In this document: positions 39,009 through 46,836 of the stretch, one piece after another
Layout of the letters: every line of letters starts with the position of its first letter
Numbering within the stretch: position 1 is the first letter of the stretch
Source: Companilactobacillus pabuli
GTDB lineage: Bacteria; Bacillota; Bacilli; Lactobacillales; Lactobacillaceae
Length of the DNA: 64,000 nt
Direction: 5' to 3'
NCBI RefSeq assembly: GCF_014058425.1
Contig: NZ_CP049366.1
Coordinates: forward strand, 1-64,000
Program-made: the position numbers and the translations under genes
Notes under the pieces: model-generated
Told to the model about the DNA's origin: nothing
The model's database searches: none
What the model saw: the letters and a program-made list of their open reading frames with translations, nothing else

Positions 39009-39465
39009 TTTTCTTAATTCCTAACTTTATCTGACATTCAGGGCATAAACCATAAACTTCCATATGATTACCAGAAATCATATAACCGGAAATCTCGGCA
39101 GTTTTTTCTTCAAGGTTCTTTTCGGTATCGCTAAATCCAGGATACGTAACGTCTACAATCCGTCCACAATTTGTACAAATAGCGTGATAGTGGGGTGTAC
39201 CGAAGTAATCATAGTGGGTACTGCCATCTCCGTTTTGTAATTCGACGACTAAATGGTGGTCAACAAAAGTGTTCAGCGTATTATAAATCGTAGATGCCCC
39301 AATATTAGGTAAATCTTTACTGAGTCCATCGCGAATCGTTTCAACGGTAGGATGATTATGATGACTAACTAAGTATGCCAAAATAATGTGCCGCTGTGGA
39401 GTAACTCTGAGCTTATGATCTTTTAGGACTTGTAGTGTTTCTTCCATTACAGCATTACTAGCCAT
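39001..39465 (-). CDS. perR: Fur-family regulator, PerR-like
   Basis: 154 residues from the ATG at 39465 (AGGAAG upstream). The HTH is seen in IGASTIYNTLNTFVDHHLV, then HYDYFGTPHYHAICTNCGRIVDV and a second CxxC pair in YGLCPECQ. PerR uses Fe or Mn and senses peroxide by His oxidation; the HYD..GTPHYH region fits PerR better than Zur. A 20-bp box overlaps its start region and is repeated before the VIT genes. Confidence 0.82.
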   Translation of the reverse strand: MASNAVMEETLQVLKDHKLRVTPQRHIILAYLVSHHNHPTVETIRDGLSKDLPNIGASTIYNTLNTFVDHHLVVELQNGDGSTHYDYFGTPHYHAICTNCGRIVDVTYPGFSDTEKNLEEKTAEISGYMISGNHMEVYGLCPECQIKLGIKKND

Positions 39466-39485
39466 GAGCAATCTTCCTTTCTACC

Positions 39486-39505
39486 TTAGAATCATTTCAA
39501 TGTAA
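39486..39505. promoter_or_regulatory. Candidate PerR/Fur-type box at perR
   Basis: TTAGAATCATTTCAATGTAA. The first 15 bases agree at 12 of 15 positions with the PerR consensus TTATAATnATTATAA. It touches a minus-strand -10 TATAAT (39505-39510), 20 bp before the start codon. The same box recurs at 39624. Confidence 0.55.
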
Positions 39506-39579
39506 TTATATGACGAAATTAGAGAGAATACCAAAGAAAACTTCTAAAAACCTTGAAAACGTTTTAGAAAGGTATTTCG

Positions 39580-39608
39580 TTTACTTTTAAAAGGGTCTGC
39601 GTTATTAT
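39580..39608 (+). promoter_or_regulatory. Promoter for the VIT genes
   Basis: TTTACT, 17-bp spacer, TATTAT. Predicted transcription starts near 39615, just before the shared box. Confidence 0.6.
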
Positions 39609-39623
39609 GTAGTCGTTAACAGA

Positions 39624-39643
39624 TGAGAACCATTCCAATGTAA
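39624..39643. promoter_or_regulatory. Second copy of the PerR/Fur-type box, before the VIT genes
   Basis: TGAGAACCATTCCAATGTAA matches the box at 39486-39505 at 17 of 20 positions. It lies just downstream of the predicted transcription start. Confidence 0.55.
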
Positions 39644-39666
39644 CAAAAAATTAAGGAGTGAGCATC

Positions 39667-40356
39667 ATGCCTAAAGCAAAGAAAAAACAAAGTTTAGCTG
39701 AAAAAATAAATGTCATGCGTGCCAGTGTTATGGGTGCCAATGATGGAATTATTTCAATTGCCGGTATTGTTATCGGTGTTGCTAGTGCTCAAAGTAATAA
39801 TCATGCTATTTTTCTATCAGGTATTGCCGGAATGTTAGCCGGAACCGTTTCAATGGCGATGGGTGAGTGGGTATCAGTTAGTACCCAAAGTGATTCTGAA
39901 AAAAGAGCGGTAGAAAAAGAATCAGCGGCCTTAGATGGACATTACGATGATGAATTTGATTTTATTCGTAATAAGTATCAAGCAACTGGAATTTCTAATG
40001 AGTTAGCCACTCAAGCTACTAAAGAAATGATGAGTGATGATCCACTGGAAGTAGCCGTTCGTGAAAAATACGGTTTTAATCCAAAAGAAAAGACTAGTGC
40101 AATTGCGGCAGCGATGGCCTCAATGATTTCTTTCCCAACTGGTTCAATTTTGCCACTAGTTTCCATTACAATGTTTCCTCAAAGTATTAAGATGGTCGCA
40201 ACTGTTATTGCAGTTATGATTGCTCTGGCAATTACTGGTTATACAGCTGCAGCTTTAGGTGGTGCCAACCGTGGTAAAGCCGTTTTGAGAAATATCGTTT
40301 CTGGATTATTGACGATGTTAGTAACTTATTTAATTGGATCTTTATTTGCACATTAA
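39667..40356 (+). CDS. VIT1/CCC1-family metal (Fe/Mn) transporter, copy 1
   Basis: 229 residues from the ATG at 39667 (AAGGAG 8 bp earlier). VMGANDGIISIAGIVIGVASA and AMGEWVSVSTQSDSEKRAVEKE are the VIT family signatures; the cytosolic helical metal-binding region and three further C-terminal helices follow. Family members move Fe2+ or Mn2+ out of the cytosol. A second paralogue starts 14 bp downstream. The PerR-like box in front fits control by metal or peroxide stress. Confidence 0.9.
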   Translation: MPKAKKKQSLAEKINVMRASVMGANDGIISIAGIVIGVASAQSNNHAIFLSGIAGMLAGTVSMAMGEWVSVSTQSDSEKRAVEKESAALDGHYDDEFDFIRNKYQATGISNELATQATKEMMSDDPLEVAVREKYGFNPKEKTSAIAAAMASMISFPTGSILPLVSITMFPQSIKMVATVIAVMIALAITGYTAAALGGANRGKAVLRNIVSGLLTMLVTYLIGSLFAH

Positions 40357-40369
40357 GGAGTGAGAAACG

Positions 40370-41071
40370 TTGAAATCAATGACAATGTCTAAACCAAAAA
40401 AACAAAAGAAAACAATGGCCGAACGTTCAAATACTCTTCGTGCTGGAGTTTTAGGTTCAAATGATGGTATTTTAACCGTTGTTGGTGTTTTGTTCTCAGT
40501 TGCCGTAGCAACAACTAACACCTTCACAATTTTTATTGCTGGATTATCAGATTTGCTCGCATGTGCTTTTTCAATGGCTTCTGGAGAATACGCTTCAGTT
40601 AGCTCCCAAAAAGATACCGAAAGAGCTGCAATTGAAAAAGAACGTGAACTAATCAAAACTAATTATCAAGATGAATTGAATGTTGTAGCTAATTTTTATG
40701 TCGATCGTGGTGTAAAGCAAGCTACCGCTGATAAGATTGCTAAAGAATTAATGGAACAAGATGCTTTAGGAACAGTTGTCCGTGTTAAGTACGACTTACA
40801 ACTTGGACATTACATGAATCCTTGGGACGCTGCCTTTTCATCACTAGTTTCCGCTGCATCCGGTGGGATTTTCCCATTAGTAGCGATGACTCTGTTACCA
40901 AATGCTATTAAATGGCCAGGAACAATTTTAGCCGTTACTTTGTCAGTTGCTTTGACAGGATTCTTGAGTGCTAAATTAGGTGATGGCCTAGTTAAAACTG
41001 CTATTATTAGAAATGTGATTGTCGGATTAGTTACCATGGCAATTCACTATTCAGTTGGTTTAATGCTTTAA
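40370..41071 (+). CDS. VIT1/CCC1-family metal transporter, copy 2
   Basis: 233 residues from a TTG at 40370 placed 9 bp after AAGGAG; an ATG at 40379 is the alternative. LGSNDGILTVVGVLFSVA and ASGEYASVSSQKDTERAAIEKE align with copy 1, so this is a tandem paralogue pair possibly working as a hetero-oligomer. Ends at a strong terminator. Confidence 0.88.
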   Translation: MKSMTMSKPKKQKKTMAERSNTLRAGVLGSNDGILTVVGVLFSVAVATTNTFTIFIAGLSDLLACAFSMASGEYASVSSQKDTERAAIEKERELIKTNYQDELNVVANFYVDRGVKQATADKIAKELMEQDALGTVVRVKYDLQLGHYMNPWDAAFSSLVSAASGGIFPLVAMTLLPNAIKWPGTILAVTLSVALTGFLSAKLGDGLVKTAIIRNVIVGLVTMAIHYSVGLML

Positions 41072-41095
41072 TAAATATAAAATATTGCAATAAAA

Positions 41096-41138
41096 AATCT
41101 CATTAGAATGTGGATAAATCGACATTCTAATGAGATTA
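41096..41138. terminator. Bidirectional terminator
   Basis: AATCTCATTAGAATGT pairs with ACATTCTAATGAGATT; perfect 16-bp stem between convergent genes. Confidence 0.95.
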
Positions 41139-41405
41139 TTTAGTTTTCAGCATCAAATCCAACGACTTTTGCAATTCTTCAAGTTGTTTTTCATCGGTGC
41201 AATTAGAATTCTTACGAATATTTTGGGCAATAACTAGCTTCATTGCTTTATCAACACTGGATTTAACAGCGGACAACTGCATTAAAACTTGATCACAGGG
41301 TTTATCGTCGTCCATCATTCTTAATACGGCATCGAGTTGACCACGTGAACGTTTTAAACGACTAGTTATTTTTTTGCTGGCAATTTCTTCGGGTGTTTGA
41401 GACAT
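41136..41405 (-). CDS. CsoR/FrmR-family repressor, possibly CstR-like thiol sensor
   Basis: 89 residues, all-helical. RLKRSRGQLDAVLRMMDDDKPC carries the conserved Arg-Gly-Gln and first Cys (Cys37). The His of copper-sensing CsoR is absent (Asn at that place), and a second Cys is Cys69 in RKNSNC. Two Cys without His fits persulfide- or thiol-sensing CstR-type proteins better than a copper sensor, though the spacing (32) is longer than usual. Divergent from a thioredoxin gene; matching operators lie in both promoters. Confidence 0.8.
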   Translation of the reverse strand: MSQTPEEIASKKITSRLKRSRGQLDAVLRMMDDDKPCDQVLMQLSAVKSSVDKAMKLVIAQNIRKNSNCTDEKQLEELQKSLDLMLKTK

Positions 41406-41439
41406 AATTTCCTCCCAAATTGGTTTATTGAATCAATTA

Positions 41440-41453
41440 TACCCATAAGGGTA
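41440..41453. promoter_or_regulatory. CsoR/CstR-type operator in the repressor's own promoter
   Basis: TACCC-ATAA-GGGTA, a perfect 5-4-5 palindrome, overlaps the end of the minus-strand -10 and fills the spacer: -35 TTGCGA (41464-41459), 17 bp, -10 TATAAT (41441-41436). Confidence 0.78.
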
Positions 41454-41519
41454 ACGGGTCGCAAATAATTGCTATTTCTATGTGGGAATTATTGATAAAA
41501 CAAAATAGTTGCGTGATTT

Positions 41520-41533
41520 TACCCTAGGGGGTA
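41520..41533. promoter_or_regulatory. CsoR/CstR-type operator in the thioredoxin promoter
   Basis: TACCC-TAGG-GGGTA, again perfect 5-4-5, between -35 TTGCGT (41509-41514) and -10 TATATT (41532-41537), spacer 17. The architecture is the same as in the divergent promoter. Confidence 0.78.
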
Positions 41534-41571
41534 TATTGATTACATAAGATATATGAGAAGGAGATTGAATG

Positions 41572-41895
41572 ATGGCAAATATCACTGAATTATCAGATAA
41601 GACATTCAACGATGAGACAAGTAAGGGACTAGTTATTACAGATTTTAACGCTGACTGGTGTCCTCCATGTAAGATGATGAACCCAATTTTGGAGAAGTTA
41701 TCTTCTAAAGATGAATTAGGCGATAAGATCAAGTTTACTTCTATGAACGTTGATCATAATCCTGATACACCTAACAATTTCGGAATTCAAGGTATCCCAA
41801 CATTTATCATCAAGAAAGATGGTAACGTTGTAGGACGTATGGTTGGTTATCAGCCAGAAGAAAAATTCCGCATGGCCTTAGAGAAGTATATGTAA
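41572..41895 (+). CDS. Thioredoxin-like protein with a CPPC active site
   Basis: 107 residues, full thioredoxin fold. The active site is WCPPC (Cys30, Cys33) instead of the usual WCGPC, and the cis-Pro loop GIPTF is present. CPPC raises or changes the redox potential compared with CGPC in studied thioredoxins. Its promoter holds a CsoR/CstR operator, so it is likely induced by metal or reactive sulfur stress. It might serve ArsC nearby, but that is inference. Confidence 0.9.
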   Translation: MANITELSDKTFNDETSKGLVITDFNADWCPPCKMMNPILEKLSSKDELGDKIKFTSMNVDHNPDTPNNFGIQGIPTFIIKKDGNVVGRMVGYQPEEKFRMALEKYM

Positions 41896-41902
41896 AAATT
41901 AC

Positions 41903-41938
41903 AATATCCGATACTTTTTTGGTATCGGATATTTTTTT
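41903..41938 (+). terminator. Intrinsic terminator
   Basis: AATATCCGATAC pairs with GTATCGGATATT, followed by seven Ts. Confidence 0.93.
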
Positions 41939-42005
41939 GCCTTCAAAAGGTGTTATATTTATCTGTGAAAACTGTCACAAAATTCTTCAGAAGGGATGAT
42001 TACAC

Positions 42006-42275
42006 ATGGCTACTTTACCCAGAACGTTGAAATATATCAGTTGGTTTGAAGGAGAAATCATCACCATCGACTTTGGCAGGTCGGTTGATTTTGATCCAAA
42101 AATTTATCCCGAATTGGCACAGTTAGGGCGTTGGATTGCATCAGATGATTCTTCCAAATACTATTTAGCATATAAGATGAATGGTAATTTCCCAGATAAA
42201 ACCATCAATCGAGTATTGGGTGATTTGAATTTGAACGGATACGAATTAGTTCATAGTGGCGTAACCTACGCATAA
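42006..42275 (+). CDS. Hypothetical small soluble protein
   Basis: 89 residues, no membrane segment or signal peptide. Ribosome binding site AAGGGATG and the following terminator support a real gene. Composition is mixed, with aromatic residues near the N-terminus (KYISWFEGE) and a C-terminal NRVLGDLNLNGYELVHSGVTYA. I do not recognise a family and see no catalytic motif. It is a monocistronic unit between the thioredoxin and cysteine-hydrolase genes. Confidence 0.7.
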   Translation: MATLPRTLKYISWFEGEIITIDFGRSVDFDPKIYPELAQLGRWIASDDSSKYYLAYKMNGNFPDKTINRVLGDLNLNGYELVHSGVTYA

Positions 42276-42281
42276 TAGAAG

Positions 42282-42306
42282 AGCCGAAATAATCGGCTTT
42301 TTTATT
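42282..42306 (+). terminator. Intrinsic terminator
   Basis: AGCCGA..TCGGCT stem with a T-run; it can also serve the convergent gene. Confidence 0.85.
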
Positions 42307-42308
42307 TT

Positions 42309-42797
42309 TTATTGGAAAGTCACGAAACGTTGATTCCAAATATTTTCAAAGAAAGAAATCGTATCTTCGGCAATCATGTAGTCATTGTCAAAAGTAGTCG
42401 TCATGTCGTGTCCCATTAGAATTTTGTAGCCAAGACCGTGAGCCATGACAATTGTGGTGTTGCAACAATATTCAGTTTGAGCTCCGCAGAGTTCGATCGT
42501 ATGGATATTGTGATTCATCAAAACTTTATTTAAATTAGTTTGATAGAAGGCATTAGGATGAAATTTTTCGACCACAATGTCTTCTTTTTGTTTGTCTAAT
42601 TTACCTGATAGTTGCCATAATTCACTGCCCCGGACAACATCTTGATCATTGTGTTGAATAAAAATAATAGGTAAGTTGACCTGACGATATAGAGAGATTC
42701 GATCGTTGATACTGTGAATCAATCCATCGAAGTTATAACTGTATTGTAGAGCCTTTTGCATATCAATTACGATTAAAGCATCAGCTAATTCTGACAT
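42309..42797 (-). CDS. Isochorismatase-family cysteine hydrolase
   Basis: 162 residues from the ATG at 42797, which follows GGGGGGATT; longer in-frame starts lack a site. The catalytic triad is visible: Asp12 in LIVIDMQ, Lys78 in VVEKFHPNAF and Cys111 in CGAQTEYCCNTT. Family members hydrolyse amides such as nicotinamide, ureido compounds or isochorismate; the substrate cannot be inferred. Single gene. Confidence 0.9.
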   Translation of the reverse strand: MSELADALIVIDMQKALQYSYNFDGLIHSINDRISLYRQVNLPIIFIQHNDQDVVRGSELWQLSGKLDKQKEDIVVEKFHPNAFYQTNLNKVLMNHNIHTIELCGAQTEYCCNTTIVMAHGLGYKILMGHDMTTTFDNDYMIAEDTISFFENIWNQRFVTFQ

Positions 42798-42946
42798 TTT
42801 AATCCCCCCTAAAACATTTTTATAGTTTGAGATTATCATTTTGGTTCAATTTATGAAAGCGATATTTTTGGAAAATGTTGCTAAAATTTGATAATAAGTA
42901 TTATTTGCTCTTATAATAGGAATCATAAAAAATATAGGATATAAAA

Positions 42947-43969
42947 ATGAAAAAATTAAAAATAGTTTCAATAATTATAGGTGTACTTCTATTAGCAGCA
43001 TTAGGTGCAGGGGGAGTATTCATATACCATACGCAACAATCACTCAACTCTTTGAATACTAATAAGAAAAGCGTATCTAGTAAAATAAATAACGGTAAAC
43101 CATTTTCTATTTTGCTTTTGGGAGCAGATACGGGGACTGATGGCCGTGTTGACCGTGGTAATTCAGATACTATGATGTTGTTGACCTTAAATCCTAAGAC
43201 TGAAAAAACAGTTGCTTATTCCATTCCACGAGATGCTTTAGCTGAAATGGTCGGTGACAAAGAAAAAAACGTTCAAAAAATCAATGCCGCATATAATATT
43301 GGCCTATCAAAAATGGCCAAAAGTACTGTAGGTAGCATGTTAGGAGTTCCCGTTGACTATCACGTGGCTATCAATATGGAAGCTTTGGAAAAGACAGTTG
43401 ATTTCGTTGGTGGCGTGACAGTGACAAGTGATCTGAAAGTTTCCTTTGATGGAATTACGATTCCTAAGGGTACGCATCATCTAAATGGTAAGCAAGCTTT
43501 GACTTATGCTAGAATGCGTTATCAAGATCCTCGCGGGGATTACGGTCGTCAAATTCGTCAGCAACAGATTTTAAAAGCGGTAGTAAAGAAGCTTGAACAA
43601 CCTAAATATCTAACTAAATTGCCTAATTTAATCAAGGATTTGGGTAGTGATATCAGCACTGATTTGACCACTAGTCAGATAGATCAAATTATTTTGAAAT
43701 ATCATAGTAGTGGTAAAACTATGGACTTCAATCAACTTCAAGGACGTAGTGCTTGGATTAATGGAAGTTCTTACCAAATTTTGCCAACAAATACGATGCA
43801 GCAAGCTTCAGATAAATTACGTAATAATTTAGGCTTATCAACCCAAACTTTGAATAATACTGAAACACAATTGAATGCTAAAAATAAAACCTTCTTCGAA
43901 AATGAAGATGATACAGATTACAATACTTTTGGATTAGACAAGACTTTCTATACTAATAATACGTATTAA
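42947..43969 (+). CDS. LytR-CpsA-Psr (LCP) family wall-polymer ligase
   Basis: 340 residues. One N-terminal membrane helix (LKIVSIIIGVLLLAALGAGGVF), then an extracellular LCP domain with ILLLGADTGTDGRVDRGNSDTM, SIPRDA and the polyprenyl-phosphate-binding arginines in ARMRYQDPRGDYGR. LCP enzymes transfer teichoic acid or capsule chains from undecaprenyl-phosphate to peptidoglycan. The C-terminus is Asn/Thr-rich and probably disordered. Single gene with its own terminator. Confidence 0.93.
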   Translation: MKKLKIVSIIIGVLLLAALGAGGVFIYHTQQSLNSLNTNKKSVSSKINNGKPFSILLLGADTGTDGRVDRGNSDTMMLLTLNPKTEKTVAYSIPRDALAEMVGDKEKNVQKINAAYNIGLSKMAKSTVGSMLGVPVDYHVAINMEALEKTVDFVGGVTVTSDLKVSFDGITIPKGTHHLNGKQALTYARMRYQDPRGDYGRQIRQQQILKAVVKKLEQPKYLTKLPNLIKDLGSDISTDLTTSQIDQIILKYHSSGKTMDFNQLQGRSAWINGSSYQILPTNTMQQASDKLRNNLGLSTQTLNNTETQLNAKNKTFFENEDDTDYNTFGLDKTFYTNNTY

Positions 43970-43996
43970 AAAAGCGCACTTTTATGTGCGCTTTTT
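43970..43996. terminator. Bidirectional terminator
   Basis: AAAAGCGCAC pairs with GTGCGCTTTT; shared by LCP and the convergent GntR gene. Confidence 0.93.
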
Positions 43997-44004
43997 GTGT
44001 GGAA

Positions 44005-44727
44005 TCATAAAGTTATATCAGCAGTTAATTGACTAGTCTTATAAGGGAAACGGGACTCAGATATTTCAAAAGGTTGGCCATCTTCAAGGTAACTTAGCTG
44101 ATTGATGACCAAAACTGGTTCCCCGAGTTTTTCTGCAATACCAGTTTCAACATCAATTTGGCTAGCTTTGTCAGCGGAAATGATTCGGTGAGTTCCTTCG
44201 ATTGTCAGGCCTTCTTTTTGCATGTGACCGTAGATTGATTTTTTGAGGATATCTTCAGTCAAAGTGGTGATGGCAGTCGGCATAATTGTATTTTCATAAG
44301 CGAAAACCACCCCATTGACGTAACGCACCCGTCTAATTACGTATACTGGTTCAGTTGGTTTGATAAGTAATTTATCAGCCTCGTCTTCAGTGGGAATACG
44401 AGCAGATAATTCCAAAACTTTACTAGTTACGGATTTTCCAGCATTGGTTTTGGTAGCTCCAAAGGGTTTATCAATTGGAGAGACCTTTCCAAACTTACTG
44501 TGGTCATCCGCAACGTAATCTTTTCTAACAAAAGTTCCTGCACCACGTTTTGAATAAATCATTCCTTCAACCATCAATAATTGGAGTGCCTTGTGGACGG
44601 TGATGCGAGTGGTATTAAAATTTTTAGCAATTTGATTTTGATCTGGTAAATTTTCTCCAGGTTCATATTTGCCTGCCTGAATTGCTTTGCGTAAAGAATT
44701 AGCAACTTCTTTGTATTTGTAAGCCAT
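44005..44727 (-). CDS. GntR/HutC-family regulator with UTRA domain
   Basis: 240 residues. The N-terminal winged helix has NLPDQNQIAKNFNTTRITVHKAL and GMIYSKRGAGTFV; the UTRA ligand-binding domain follows (PVYVIRRVRYVNGVVFAYENT, QLSYLEDGQPFE). UTRA domains of this kind bind sugar phosphates. It is divergent from a GH1 phospho-beta-glucosidase-type gene and probably represses it. A HutC-type GTNTANAC palindrome is in the intergenic region. Confidence 0.9.
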   Translation of the reverse strand: MAYKYKEVANSLRKAIQAGKYEPGENLPDQNQIAKNFNTTRITVHKALQLLMVEGMIYSKRGAGTFVRKDYVADDHSKFGKVSPIDKPFGATKTNAGKSVTSKVLELSARIPTEDEADKLLIKPTEPVYVIRRVRYVNGVVFAYENTIMPTAITTLTEDILKKSIYGHMQKEGLTIEGTHRIISADKASQIDVETGIAEKLGEPVLVINQLSYLEDGQPFEISESRFPYKTSQLTADITL

Positions 44728-44795
44728 AACATTATCTCCCTAATTGTTCATGGTTAAGTTTATCATGAAAAAGAATAAATTTCTTTTGAATATAA

Positions 44796-44807
44796 AAGTA
44801 TATACTT
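44796..44807. promoter_or_regulatory. GntR/HutC operator
   Basis: Perfect palindrome AAGTATATACTT; the core GTATATAC fits the HutC-subfamily consensus GTnTAnAC. Located between the divergent gntR and GH1 genes, upstream of the GH1 promoter. Confidence 0.6.
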
Positions 44808-44823
44808 ATTACCTATTTGTTAT

Positions 44824-44864
44824 TTACATTAACACTTTTTGTGATATGATGAAAGCGTATTCAA
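44824..44864 (+). promoter_or_regulatory. GH1 promoter with a cre (CcpA) site
   Basis: TTTACA (44824-44829), 16 bp, TATGAT (44846-44851). The overlapping ATGAAAGCGTATTCA (44850-44864) matches the cre consensus WTGNAANCGNWNNCW at every position. It covers the predicted transcription start, which predicts repression by CcpA in rich sugar. Confidence 0.7.
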
Positions 44865-44877
44865 TCAGAGAGGCGGA

Positions 44878-46293
44878 ATGATTATGACTAACAAGTTACC
44901 AAAGAATTTTTTCTGGGGAAATTCTACGTCTAGTATGCAAACAGAAGGTGCATGGAATTTAGATGGTAAAGGCAAATCAGTTTATGATGTCAGACCAGCT
45001 ACTGATGGTACTTCTGATTGGAAAGATGGTATTGACGAGTATCATCGCTTTGAAGAAGATTTCAATTTAATGGCTAGCCAAGGCATGAATTTTTATAGAT
45101 TTCAAATTTCTTGGAGTAGAGTTGACCCTGAAGGAGATGGCAACTTCAATGAAAAAGGAATCGAATTTTATAACAAGATGATCGACGCACTTTTGAAACG
45201 CAATATTACACCAATGATTTGTTTGTATCATTTTGACATGCCACTATCTTTAGCTCAAAAATATAATGGCTTTTTATCACGTCCAGTAGTTAAGGCATTT
45301 GTCAGATATGGCATTGAAATGGTAAAGAGATTTGGAGATCGAGTTAAATATTGGATTACTTTTAATGAACAGAATCTTTATCACACGAGTGAGGCCTTTA
45401 ATATTTCTGGTTATTTAAAGGGCGATAAGACAATTGATGAATTATATCAGATCAGTCACCATGTAATGTTAGCCCACGCTGGCGTAGCTAATTTTATTCA
45501 TGAACATACTGATTGCCAAATTGGTGGAATGCTAGCTTACAGTGAAGTTTATCCAGCTACACCTAATCCTCAAGATGTATTATATGCACGAAAAATTGAT
45601 GAATTTTTAAATCGTGATTTACTTGATGTCTTTATTTATGGACGTTATTCTCATGAAGTAATGACGTATGTCAAAAATCATAAGATTGAAATGGATTATC
45701 AATTGAATGATGATGAGGCTTTGATTCAAGTAAGTTCAGATTTTATTGCTTTCAGTTATTATCGTAGTGAGACAATCGATTCAACGAGAGTACCGCTTAA
45801 TACAGTACCTAATTTGTATTTAGATTATGGTAGTAAGAAGAATCCGTACTTAGAAACATCAGAATATGGCTGGCAAATTGATCCGGCGGGATTTAGAGAT
45901 ATTTTGGCAAAAGTTTATAACGAATACAGTGTACCAATGTTTCCAATTGAAAACGGTCTAGGTATGCGCGAGGAATACAAAGGTCAAGAAATACAAGACG
46001 ATGGACGAATCAATTATATGCGCAATCACATTCAAGCAATGAAAGATGCCATCTTTGAAGACGGTGTCGAAGTTCTTGGCTATTTAGGATGGGGTTTGAT
46101 TGATATTCCTAGTTCTAGTGGCAATATGGATAAACGTTATGGAACGGTCTATGTTAATCGGACTAACCATGACTTGAAAGATATGGAACGAATTCCCAAG
46201 AAGAGTTATTGGTGGCTTAAACAAGTTATTGAGTCTAATGGTGAGAATCTGAATGATTTGAATTTAGAAACAGAAAAAACACAATATGCTTAG
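44878..46293 (+). CDS. Glycoside hydrolase family 1 (6-phospho-beta-glucosidase type)
   Basis: 471 residues. The acid/base Glu is in YWITFNEQN and the nucleophile in PMFPIENGLG, the latter in the context ENGLG as in 6-phospho-beta-glucosidases. SSMQTEGAWNLDGKGKSVYD and ISWSRVDPEG are further family landmarks. It cleaves beta-glucosides, probably phosphorylated by a PTS during uptake, but no PTS gene is adjacent. Controlled by the divergent GntR protein and a cre site. Confidence 0.92.
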   Translation: MIMTNKLPKNFFWGNSTSSMQTEGAWNLDGKGKSVYDVRPATDGTSDWKDGIDEYHRFEEDFNLMASQGMNFYRFQISWSRVDPEGDGNFNEKGIEFYNKMIDALLKRNITPMICLYHFDMPLSLAQKYNGFLSRPVVKAFVRYGIEMVKRFGDRVKYWITFNEQNLYHTSEAFNISGYLKGDKTIDELYQISHHVMLAHAGVANFIHEHTDCQIGGMLAYSEVYPATPNPQDVLYARKIDEFLNRDLLDVFIYGRYSHEVMTYVKNHKIEMDYQLNDDEALIQVSSDFIAFSYYRSETIDSTRVPLNTVPNLYLDYGSKKNPYLETSEYGWQIDPAGFRDILAKVYNEYSVPMFPIENGLGMREEYKGQEIQDDGRINYMRNHIQAMKDAIFEDGVEVLGYLGWGLIDIPSSSGNMDKRYGTVYVNRTNHDLKDMERIPKKSYWWLKQVIESNGENLNDLNLETEKTQYA

Positions 46294-46326
46294 ATTCATT
46301 TTAACCTTATAGTTAATATTAGAAAT

Positions 46327-46378
46327 GCATCCATTTAGAAATAGTTGATCACTATTTCTAAATAGATGCACTTTTTTT
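46327..46378 (+). terminator. Intrinsic terminator
   Basis: GCATCCATTTAGAAATAG pairs with CTATTTCTAAATAGATGC, then seven Ts. Another member of the CATCTAT-core set. Confidence 0.92.
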
Positions 46379-46748
46379 ATGGTAAAAAATCTAGGTCCTT
46401 TTGTGAAATATTTTTTAATTGGCATATTATTTGCTAAGTTAAACAGGTGTTTTCTCATAATATACAATTCAATATTAGTAAATTATGAGCAAAAATTAAT
46501 TAGTTTTTAATTCCAATTATAAATTGTGGATTAAATTAAGGTTTTAAAATAAAAAAATCTAATATGAAAATAAAAATAAACATTTTATGAAAATGAAATG
46601 TGAAAAATATGCTTATATTTATAATTTATAAGAATTTCAAATATTTAAAAATAAACGTTTTACAAGTGTAGCCTTTATAAACCGTGATATAAAGGCGAAA
46701 CAACTGTTTAAGAAACATAAACACTTCACAATCTCAGGAAAACAAAAC
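46379..46748. other. Long AT-rich region upstream of ald
   Basis: No credible gene in 370 bp. CATTTTATGAAAATG (46581-46595) agrees at 12 of 15 positions with the CodY box AATTTTCWGAAAATT, weak evidence in such AT-rich DNA. AAACAACTGTTT near 46700 is a near-palindrome. Confidence 0.3.
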
Positions 46749-46764
46749 TGTGATTTTTATCACA
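46749..46764. promoter_or_regulatory. Crp/Fnr-type operator
   Basis: TGTGATTTTTATCACA, a perfect inverted repeat that fits TGTGA-N6-TCACA exactly. Its centre is about 50 bp before the predicted transcription start, an activator position. Confidence 0.7.
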
Positions 46765-46771
46765 AAAATGA

Positions 46772-46800
46772 TTGTTTTTCGTAAATGAAGGCGGTAACAT
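46772..46800 (+). promoter_or_regulatory. Promoter of the ald operon
   Basis: TTGTTT, 17 bp, TAACAT. The weak -35 fits a promoter needing an activator, matching the Crp/Fnr site just upstream. Confidence 0.55.
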
Positions 46801-46836
46801 GAAAATGAAATTAAGGATAAAGGAGGAAAATTAATA

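Noticed and set aside
46264-46467. Minus-strand 67-codon frame after the GH1 gene
   Set aside because: It covers the terminator hairpin at 46327-46378 and overlaps the end of the GH1 gene; no ribosome binding site.
46581-46595. CodY box upstream of ald
   Set aside because: Only 12 of 15 matches in very AT-rich DNA and about 190 bp from the promoter; kept only as a note.
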